The notes beneath the pieces are model-generated. The model saw only the letters and a program-made list of their open reading frames with translations. It was not told where the DNA came from and searched no databases. A stretch of 12,867 nt of DNA from CAZTXD01 sp964617995 (GTDB taxonomy: Bacteria > Actinomycetota > Acidimicrobiia > Spongiisociales > ZC4RG35). This document shows positions 6,786 through 12,867 of this stretch, in pieces; the first letter of the stretch is position 1; the number at the start of each line of letters is the position of its first letter. Position numbers and translations under genes: made by a program. The stretch spans positions 1 to 12,867 of the forward strand of contig CAZTXD010000108.1 in NCBI GenBank assembly GCA_964617995.1. The letters are read 5' to 3'.

Positions 6786-8521
6786 GAGTGGCGCTGGTGT
6801 CAGAGGGCAGCCTCGAACGCGATCCGCGGGCGGGTGCCCTGGCGTGGTCGCTGCGTCACGTCGGCCATGAGGTCGTCGCCGTCGACGCTTCGGGCAGGGC
6901 CGACTGGGCGGACACGACGGTGATGGTGCCCTCCCGCCACCCGGCCGGAGGCGGCCCCGTCGGGTCGGTCCTGCGGCGCATACAGCCTGCTGCCCTCCGT
7001 ACCCGCCTCCACCATGGGCGCCTCGGCGAGGCGTTGCAGCAGATTCAGCCCGATCTCGTCTACCCGATGACAGAGGCGCTGGCTCCCGTGGCCGGAGCGG
7101 CGCTGGACGAGGGGGCGGTGGTCCGCCAACCCGTCTGGGTGCCTCCTCCTCGCGACATGGTCACCCTCGCCCCCGGTGATCCCCGCTTCTCGGTGTCGCC
7201 GGCAGGACCCGGCCTTCCCCACCACCACGCTCTCGCCCAGGGCCCCGGCTACACCCCCCAAGCGGATCGCCACGCGGGCCGGAAGGTGGCCCTGGTCCAC
7301 CGCCACACGTCCACCACCCCCGCCCGCTACCTGGCCTCGGCGCTGACCAGGGCCGGGGTGGAGGTGGTGTCCCCCGGTCCCGACTTCGACCCGGCGGCAG
7401 TGGACGGGCTGGATGCCGTGGTGATCGTGGAGAGCCCCTACCCCCCGCCCCGGCTCCTGGGGGAGTCGCCGGTGCCGGTGCTGATGTGGATCCACCACGG
7501 CGAGCATCACCTAGGGGCGAACCTGAGGCTGGTCGATCGCCTCCGTCCCGACGCGGTGCTGTTGGCCCACTCGTGGCACCTGGCTCACCGTTTCGGTGTG
7601 CCCGTCCACCGGTATCCCTTCGGGGTCCCTCCGGAGCTGTTCCCCGAGCGCCTCCCCGAATGGTCTGCTCGCACCTACGACGTGGCCATGGTGGGAGCGG
7701 GCATGCACAACCGGGGCGGCCGCTACGACGTGCGCCACACCATGGTCGCCCACCTCGAGGACGAGCTCGGCGATCGAGCGATGTTCCCTCCCCGCGTCGA
7801 CCCGTCGGTGCTGGCGGCGATCTACGCCAACACGCGAATGGTCATCAACGACGGCGGAACCCGCCATCATCCGATAACGATGCGGATCTTCGAGACGGTG
7901 GGCGCCGCCGCCCTCGCCCTCACCGAGGACCAGCCCGGCACGGACCTGCTCATACCCCGACGCGACTATCGGGTCCTCGACCCCGACGATGTCGTGGATC
8001 AGGTCCGCCGCCTCGCCTCCGATCCCGACGCCGAGCAGGCGGCGCGAGCGGCCCACGAGCACGCCCTCTCGCATCACACCTATGACCATCGCGTCGACGA
8101 GCTGATGGCCATCGTCGACTCCACCGTCCCCTCCGGCTGGAAGGGGCGGCCCGACGCCGGGTCCCCGCTGGGACGGGTGATCGACGAGGACATAGACGTC
8201 GACACCCTCGTCACCGACGCCGACGAGGTCGCCGGCGAGCTCCCCGACCGGGTGGTGTGGGACATCGACCGGGTGATCGACCGTTTGGCCTCCGGCGGCA
8301 GGGTCGACGGCTCGGCGTTCACCGCCGACCATCCCCGCCTCGACGACGTAGTGGCGGCCACCCGCCGGTTCGTCTACGCCATCGGGGACGTCACCGACCG
8401 GGTCGCCGACGCCGTCGCCCGCCACCACCCCCGCGCCGAGGTCACCGTCGACGACGGCATCCTGCGCGCCGACACCGGCACCACCGAGGGCTACCGCCTG
8501 CGACCTGAGGCGACGTCGTGA
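6782..8521 (+). CDS. CgeB-like GT-B glycosyltransferase with an unassigned C-terminal domain
   Basis: The protein has 579 residues. The first ~160 begin with the Rossmann strand VRVALVSEGSLERDPRAGAL and include PDLVYPMTEAL. A second part reads KVALVHRHTSTTPARYLASA and DAVVIVESPYPPPRLL. The donor-binding half carries YDVAMVGAGMHNRGG and then MRIFETVGAAALALTED (from residue 367), the pattern of the CgeB/Glyco_trans_1_2 domain, closing with HHTYDHRVDELMAIV. About 125 acidic residues follow (from ~455), predicted helical, with VWDIDRVIDRLASGG and RRFVYAIGDVTDRVADAVAR; I recognise no family. The GTG at 6782 has GGAGG at 6767-6771 and overlaps the previous stop by 4 nt, which suggests translational coupling. 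The likely role is a sugar transferase of the same surface-glycan pathway. Donor and acceptor are unknown. Confidence 0.8.
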   Translation: MRVALVSEGSLERDPRAGALAWSLRHVGHEVVAVDASGRADWADTTVMVPSRHPAGGGPVGSVLRRIQPAALRTRLHHGRLGEALQQIQPDLVYPMTEALAPVAGAALDEGAVVRQPVWVPPPRDMVTLAPGDPRFSVSPAGPGLPHHHALAQGPGYTPQADRHAGRKVALVHRHTSTTPARYLASALTRAGVEVVSPGPDFDPAAVDGLDAVVIVESPYPPPRLLGESPVPVLMWIHHGEHHLGANLRLVDRLRPDAVLLAHSWHLAHRFGVPVHRYPFGVPPELFPERLPEWSARTYDVAMVGAGMHNRGGRYDVRHTMVAHLEDELGDRAMFPPRVDPSVLAAIYANTRMVINDGGTRHHPITMRIFETVGAAALALTEDQPGTDLLIPRRDYRVLDPDDVVDQVRRLASDPDAEQAARAAHEHALSHHTYDHRVDELMAIVDSTVPSGWKGRPDAGSPLGRVIDEDIDVDTLVTDADEVAGELPDRVVWDIDRVIDRLASGGRVDGSAFTADHPRLDDVVAATRRFVYAIGDVTDRVADAVARHHPRAEVTVDDGILRADTGTTEGYRLRPEATS

Positions 8522-11043
8522 CCTCCCCGCCCGACCTGACCGCACCGGAGAACGACTACCGCTCCCTGGAGCCCACACCGGGCGGGGACGATCCGGCCGT
8601 CTCGGTGGTGATCCCGGCGCACGGCCGCATCGAGACCGTCCGCAAGACGCTGGCCGGCCTCACCCCTCAGCTCACCCCCGCCGACGAGGTCGTCGTCGTG
8701 GACGACGGCAGCGACCCGCCGCTGGCCGGGCTGGGCGAGAGAGTGACGATCATCCCCCAGCCCCGGGACGGCTTCGGGGCAGGACGGGCCCGCAACCGGG
8801 GCTGGACCAGCTCCTCCAACGACGTGGTGGTGTTCCTCGACTCCGACAGCATTCCCGCCCGGGACTTCCTCGCCCGCCACCGGGCCTGGCACGCCGCCGC
8901 CGCCAACCTCGTGGTGGTGGGTCTCCGCCACCACGTCGACGCCTCGGGCGCCGACGCCGGCACCATCGCCACAACCGGACCCGAATCCCTGCCCCGCATC
9001 GAAGAGGACGCCGGTGCCGCCCCCGACTGGCGGCAGTGGCTCGTACGCCGCAGCGCAGCCCTCACCCTGGGAGACCAGGCGTTCCGGGCCGGGCTGACCA
9101 ACAACCTGTCGGTGCGGCGGGAACGCCTCGAGGAGGTGGGCGGCTTCGACGAGGCCTTCAGCGGTTGGGGCGGCGAGGACACCGAGCTGACCTGGAGGCT
9201 GTGGAACGCCGGGGCGTTCATCGTCCCGGAACGGCTCGCCCCCGTCTACCACCAGATCGAACCCGGTGAGCTGCGCCACTGGCGCCAGGATGTGCGGCGC
9301 CTGAACCTCACCCTGATCTCCGACCGCATCCCCCACCGCTTCTACCGGCCGCGGCCGCATCCTTTCGCCACGGTGCCCAAGCTCACGTGGGTGGTGGCGG
9401 CGGAGACACCCGAGGAGTTCGACGACGCCTGGAAGCGGATGGCGGTCGTTCCCTTCGGGGACTCCGAGCTGATCTGGGTGACGTCGGCGGAGGACAACCC
9501 CTATGCGGCGCTCCACGGTCACTCCCGCAGGGTCCGGGTGGTGGAGCGGGTGGCGGACGCGGTGCTGGCGGCCTCCGGCGAGGTCATCTGCTTCGTCGAC
9601 GCCCGCGTCCAGTTCACGCCGGGGGTGGCGGGCAAGGCGGTGGAGAGACTCGACGCCGATCCGAGAGCGGCGGCGGTGAGGGTGCCCTACGTCTTGGGCG
9701 GCGACCGCTACCGCCGCCTGGACGAGCTCGCCGCGGTGGATGCGGCGCTGGGTCGTGACGGCGCTCCGCTCTTCGCCCTGGTCCGCCGCCGGGAGCTGGC
9801 CAAGGACCGTGCCGCCTTGGCCGACCCCGCCCGCATGTGGCCCGAGACCCTCGACCGGTGCCGGGTCGCTTTCCTCCCCGGCGACGGAATCCGCGCCCCC
9901 CTCGACGGTCTGACGTCTCCCGGCGTCCCCGGGGCGAGCGAGCTGGCCGCCGCCGGCCCGCGGGAACTCACCCGCCTGGTCGTCTCCCGCACCCGGCGGC
10001 GACTGGCGGGAGAGCCAGAGCCCACACCCGACACAGCCGGCGGCGACCGGGTGGTCGTCGACTACGTCGGCTTCACCGAACACGACAACCTCGGCGACGA
10101 CGCCATCCAGGTGGCGATGTCGCGATTGATGCCGTGGGCCGACCTCGGACGCGACCGCGACGACGCCGACTGCCTGATGCTGGGCGGCGGCACCCTGATC
10201 AACGCCAACCGCTACTACCTGACCCGGATCCTGCGGCGCGACACCCCCACCACCGAACGGGCCGTCTTCGGGGTGGGCGTGCGGGACCCCGCCTTCCACG
10301 GCACCACCGAGCCGATGGAGGAGTGGTGGAGGTTCTTCGACTCGTCGCTGTATGTGGGAGTACGGGGTCCCGCTTCGATCGATCATCTCCGTCGCCTGGG
10401 CTACCGGGGCGGGGTCGAGGTTCTGGGCGACCCCGCTCTGTCTTTGGCCGCCCCGGAGGTGGAAGTCGACGACGACGGAGTGGTCGTGTGCCCGGTGTGG
10501 ACCTCGGGGAACCTGCTGGGCGGCGACGACCGGGCGGTGTTCGACGCCCTGGCGGGTCTGGTGTCGTCGCTGGTGTCCGAGGGCAGGAACGTCACGATGA
10601 TGTCGGCGTTCCCCTACGACGACCGTCACATCCTCGAGCTGATGCGCCGGGCCGGGCATCCCGACCTCGAGTACGTGGCGGGATACGCCGACGTGGACCT
10701 GGCTATGGAGACACTGGCGGGGGCGGGGATCGTGGTGGCGGAGCGTCTACATGCCGCCATCATGGCGGCGGCGGCCCACCGTCCCTTCGTCGCTCTCGAG
10801 TACTGGCCCAAGCATCGTGACTTCGCTCGCTCCCTCGACGTGGAGGAGCTGGTCGTGCCCACGGCGGGTCTCGACGCCACCCTGCTTCAGGCCCGGTTCG
10901 CCGACCTCGACGCCCGCCGGGACGAGCTCACCGAGCGGCTGACCGCGGGAGTGGAGGGCTTCCGGAAGCTGCAGCGGGACACGGCCGAGCGTCTCCGGGC
11001 CGAACTGACCGCCCGATCCGGTGAGCGGGGGGTGACGGGATGA
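8518..11043 (+). CDS. Fusion: GT2 glycosyltransferase, GT2-like region and polysaccharide pyruvyl transferase
   Basis: This 841-residue protein has three parts. Residues ~25-260 are a full GT2 domain: VSVVIPAHGRIETVRKTL, DEVVVVDDGSD, GAGRARNRGW, the metal-binding Asp108-Ser-Asp110 in FLDSDS, and GGFDEAFSGWGGEDTELTWR with the catalytic-type Glu220-Asp221. Residues ~285-470 resemble a second GT2 core (LTWVVAAETPEEF, GEVICFVDARVQFTPG) whose DxD is replaced by DAR, so it is probably inactive. Residues ~510-830 match polysaccharide pyruvyl transferases (CsaB/WcaK type): EHDNLGDDAI at 521-530, LGGGTLIN at 555-562, GVRGPASIDHLRRLG, VLGDPALSL and AERLHAAIMAA, with His745. It may add a sugar and then a ketal-linked pyruvate from phosphoenolpyruvate. 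The GTG start has TGAGG 7 nt upstream, and both ends overlap neighbours by 4 nt. No frameshift or stop is needed to join the parts. Confidence 0.87.
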   Translation: MTSPPDLTAPENDYRSLEPTPGGDDPAVSVVIPAHGRIETVRKTLAGLTPQLTPADEVVVVDDGSDPPLAGLGERVTIIPQPRDGFGAGRARNRGWTSSSNDVVVFLDSDSIPARDFLARHRAWHAAAANLVVVGLRHHVDASGADAGTIATTGPESLPRIEEDAGAAPDWRQWLVRRSAALTLGDQAFRAGLTNNLSVRRERLEEVGGFDEAFSGWGGEDTELTWRLWNAGAFIVPERLAPVYHQIEPGELRHWRQDVRRLNLTLISDRIPHRFYRPRPHPFATVPKLTWVVAAETPEEFDDAWKRMAVVPFGDSELIWVTSAEDNPYAALHGHSRRVRVVERVADAVLAASGEVICFVDARVQFTPGVAGKAVERLDADPRAAAVRVPYVLGGDRYRRLDELAAVDAALGRDGAPLFALVRRRELAKDRAALADPARMWPETLDRCRVAFLPGDGIRAPLDGLTSPGVPGASELAAAGPRELTRLVVSRTRRRLAGEPEPTPDTAGGDRVVVDYVGFTEHDNLGDDAIQVAMSRLMPWADLGRDRDDADCLMLGGGTLINANRYYLTRILRRDTPTTERAVFGVGVRDPAFHGTTEPMEEWWRFFDSSLYVGVRGPASIDHLRRLGYRGGVEVLGDPALSLAAPEVEVDDDGVVVCPVWTSGNLLGGDDRAVFDALAGLVSSLVSEGRNVTMMSAFPYDDRHILELMRRAGHPDLEYVAGYADVDLAMETLAGAGIVVAERLHAAIMAAAAHRPFVALEYWPKHRDFARSLDVEELVVPTAGLDATLLQARFADLDARRDELTERLTAGVEGFRKLQRDTAERLRAELTARSGERGVTG

Positions 11044-12455
11044 GGATCTGCATGCTCGTCAAGAACTCGTTCGAGTACGACGCCCGGGTGACCCGGGAGG
11101 CACAGACCCTGATCGACGCCGGCCACCACGTCACGGTCATCGCCTATCACGTCCCCGGTGTCACCCACCAGCACGAGGTCCGGCCCGACGGCATCGAGGT
11201 GCGGAGGATCAGCCGCATGAACATGGGTGTCGACGCTCTCAACCGGTGGGCCGGACGATACGTCACCACAGTCGAGGAGCGGCACTCCCGTCTCACGGGC
11301 GAACCGGTCGACGTGGGACGGGTGCGACGGGACGGCCGCCTCCAGCCGGCCTCGACGGCCGCTCCGGGAGCGGAGGTGAGGATCGACGTGAGCCAGCCGG
11401 TCTCGTCGTCGCCTCCCGCCTGGGCGGGGCGTTTATGGGCGGCGGTCACCACTCCCCTGCTCCGGTCGGTGATGTGGGTGGCCAAGATGGCGTTCCGGGT
11501 GGTGCGGGCGGTGATGGGACGGCAGGGCCGGGCGATGAAGACCTGGGCGATCAACCGGCGCATGATCGCCGCCGGATTGGCCGAGCAGGCCGACGTGTAC
11601 CACTGCCACGACCTCAACACCCTCTACGTCGGGCACAAATGCAAACAGGGCACCGGTGCCCGCCTGGTGTACGACAGCCACGAGCTGCAGACCGAACGCA
11701 GCCGCATGGGCTACTGGTGGAAGCGGTGGGCATTGTGGAACGAGCGCCGGTGGCTGCCGTCCGCCGACGCCCTCATCGTCGCCAGCCCGCCGTGGATCGA
11801 CCACCTCCGCGACCTGTACGGTGACATCCCCGACGTGGCCGTGCCGGTGATCAACGTGCCCCGGTCGACGGAGGTGGTTCCCCGCGACCTCCGGCCGGAG
11901 CTGGGCCTGCCGGCGGGGACACCGCTGCTGCTGTATCAGGGGTCCATCCAGGAGAACCGGGGCATCGAAGCGGCCATCGACGCCGTGGTGCTGCTCGACG
12001 ACGTGGTGCTGGTGATCGTGGGGTACGGCTACTACCGCGACGCCCTCGAGGAGATGGTGTCGAAGCGTGGCCTGGCCGACCGGGTGCGCTTCTTCGGGCC
12101 GGTACCGAACGAGGACCTCCTGCATTGGACCGCCTCCTCCGATGTGGGCCTGTGCAACATCGTCAACGCCTCGATCAGCTACTACACCACCCTCCCCAAC
12201 AAGCTGTTCGAGTACATCATGGCCGAGGTGCCGGTGCTGGGATCGGACTCGCCGGGCATCGGCAAGGTGGTGGCCGAGACCGGGGTGGGCGAGGTGGTCG
12301 ACCCGGTCGACCCGGAGTCGCTGGCGGCCGCCACCCGCAAGATCCTGGCCGACCCGGAGCCCTACCGGGCCGCATGTCGGGCCGCCCAGGAGCGGTACAA
12401 CTGGCAGGTCGAGTCCCGTCATCTGCTCGACGTCTATCGGGAGCTGTCCAGCTGA
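11040..12455 (+). CDS. GT4-family glycosyltransferase, last gene of the glycan operon
   Basis: This 471-residue GT-B enzyme starts with MRICMLVKNSFEYDARVTRE and LIDAGHHVTVIAY, the usual N-terminal Rossmann half. It continues with ADVYHCHDLNTLYVG (184-198) and ARLVYDSHELQTE. The donor half begins at LLLYQGSIQENRGIEAAIDA (297-316), includes VLVIVGYGYYRDAL and RVRFFGPVPNEDLLHWTASS, and has TLPNKLFEYIMAEVPVLGSD (384-403), where the donor-binding Glu391 lies. This order is typical of GT4. Residues ~80-175 are an insertion: a Pro/Ser/Ala-rich linker, then a basic, hydrophobic stretch (RSVMWVAKMAFRVVRAVMG, 142-160) that could attach to the membrane. The ATG overlaps the previous stop by 4 nt and follows a G-rich Shine-Dalgarno-like run. 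Only 10 nt separate its stop from the convergent toxin gene. Confidence 0.88.
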   Translation: MRICMLVKNSFEYDARVTREAQTLIDAGHHVTVIAYHVPGVTHQHEVRPDGIEVRRISRMNMGVDALNRWAGRYVTTVEERHSRLTGEPVDVGRVRRDGRLQPASTAAPGAEVRIDVSQPVSSSPPAWAGRLWAAVTTPLLRSVMWVAKMAFRVVRAVMGRQGRAMKTWAINRRMIAAGLAEQADVYHCHDLNTLYVGHKCKQGTGARLVYDSHELQTERSRMGYWWKRWALWNERRWLPSADALIVASPPWIDHLRDLYGDIPDVAVPVINVPRSTEVVPRDLRPELGLPAGTPLLLYQGSIQENRGIEAAIDAVVLLDDVVLVIVGYGYYRDALEEMVSKRGLADRVRFFGPVPNEDLLHWTASSDVGLCNIVNASISYYTTLPNKLFEYIMAEVPVLGSDSPGIGKVVAETGVGEVVDPVDPESLAAATRKILADPEPYRAACRAAQERYNWQVESRHLLDVYRELSS

Positions 12456-12465
12456 GCGTTGGACG

Positions 12466-12819
12466 TCACGCGGCGACGCCGACCTCCCCCGCCACCTCCG
12501 ACAGCCGGCGATCATGGGTCCAGAGGACAACGCCCGTGAGCAGCGCCGACGCCAGCAGGTGCATATCGATCCATCCAATCCCCCGGCCGAACAAGCCGCG
12601 ACGCTCCACCAGCCCCAGTACCTCGTCGTGATCAGCGACGACAGCTGACGGGAGCCGGCTGAGGAGTCCGAGGATTTCGTCCCGATCCTCCAGGTCGCCG
12701 CAGGCCAGCTCGCCGATCACGAAGGGATGGATCATCACGGTCCCTTCTTCGAGACGGCCACCCAGCGACGGCACCCCGCGACGAAGGTGCTCCACCCACA
12801 TGGAGGGGTCGACTATCAC
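12466..12819 (-). CDS. vapC: VapC-type PIN-domain toxin (putative ribonuclease)
   Basis: This 117-residue protein is the size of VapC toxins, which cut RNA with a Mg2+-dependent PIN nuclease fold. The four acidic positions are present: Asp4 (MIVDPS), Glu37 (FVIGELACG), Asp85 (IGWIDMHLLASA) and Asp103 (WTHDRRL). The first motif is normally VDTS or VDSS; here Pro5 replaces the Thr/Ser, which could affect metal binding. HPFVIGELACGDL and RRGLFGRGIGWID place it in a common VapC subgroup. The GTG start overlaps the TGA of the upstream antitoxin frame by 4 nt, the standard antitoxin-toxin arrangement. Expression would normally be repressed by the VapB-VapC complex at a promoter beyond the right edge. 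VapC type is confident; activity is not proven. Confidence 0.88.
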   Translation of the reverse strand: MIVDPSMWVEHLRRGVPSLGGRLEEGTVMIHPFVIGELACGDLEDRDEILGLLSRLPSAVVADHDEVLGLVERRGLFGRGIGWIDMHLLASALLTGVVLWTHDRRLSEVAGEVGVAA

Positions 12820-12867
12820 GCCGGACGGCGCCGGGAAGGCATCTCGAGGTCAGGCTGAGATCCGCCC
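12816..12867 (-). CDS. vapB: C-terminal end of a VapB-type antitoxin (5' end outside window)
   Basis: A minus-strand frame open from the right edge ends in a TGA at 12816-12818 and encodes GGSQPDLEMPSRRRPA. A tail of the form LGGxxPDLE..PRR is, as I recall it, typical of VapB antitoxins paired with this VapC subgroup. Its 4-nt overlap with the toxin start supports co-translation. The DNA-binding N-terminus is not in the window, so the family of the antitoxin is inferred mainly from the partner and this tail. Confidence 0.6.
   Translation of the reverse strand, partial: GGSQPDLEMPSRRRPA

Noticed and set aside
8491..10659. A 722-aa open frame on the minus strand
   Set aside because: It lies wholly antisense to the fusion gene, is rich in Gly, Val, Arg and His with no domain motifs, and is the expected by-product of high-GC codons on the opposite strand.
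12440..12475. Possible bidirectional terminator between the last GT4 gene and vapC
   Set aside because: Only a short AGCTG/CAGCT repeat with a 2-nt gap and a weak GTCC/GGAC pair are present; neither makes a convincing hairpin.
1..12867. CRISPR array, tRNA, rRNA or attachment site
   Set aside because: I saw no spaced direct repeats, no cloverleaf-like sequence with a T-loop motif and no rRNA-like stretch.

Overview
The window is high-GC DNA with many GTG starts, 4-nt start/stop overlaps and few intergenic gaps. An ECF42-type sigma factor paired with a DGPF/YCII protein, and a cluster of large glycosyltransferases, point to an actinobacterium. A deep-branching group such as Acidimicrobiia is possible, but no rRNA or other marker is present to settle this.

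Layout: (1) 3-293, the C-terminal end of a small membrane protein. (2) 294-1180, a gene-poor, less GC-rich stretch with a decayed IS630-family transposase on the minus strand. It carries an in-frame TAG and has lost both ends. (3) 1184-2826, a two-gene unit: a candidate ECF42-type promoter, a 109-aa DGPF/YCII protein and a 410-aa ECF42 sigma factor overlapping it by 4 nt. (4) 2827-3130, non-coding, holding a short relic of another ECF sigma factor on the minus strand and two hairpins. (5) 3131-3754, a minus-strand GNAT acetyltransferase. (6) 3947-12455, five co-directional genes for sugar transfer and glycan modification, the last four chained by 4-nt overlaps. (7) 12466-12867, a minus-strand VapC-type PIN toxin and the tail of its VapB antitoxin, convergent with the glycan operon.

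The glycan operon is the core of the window. It encodes a GT4-like enzyme, a GT2 enzyme fused behind a degenerate-looking GT-B region and a coiled coil, a CgeB-like GT-B enzyme with an unrecognised C-terminal domain, an 841-aa protein joining a GT2 domain, a second degraded GT2-like region and a polysaccharide pyruvyl transferase domain, and a final GT4 enzyme with a long basic/hydrophobic insertion. Together they probably assemble and pyruvylate a cell-surface polysaccharide or glycoconjugate. No flippase, polymerase, ABC exporter or nucleotide-sugar synthesis gene lies inside the window. The first two operon genes have TAnnnT -10-like boxes 6-7 nt before GTG starts and no Shine-Dalgarno, suggesting leaderless transcripts.

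The most unusual item is the GT2/GT2-like/pyruvyl transferase fusion. The rest is recognisable family by family, although several domains in the glycan operon have no assignment I can make.
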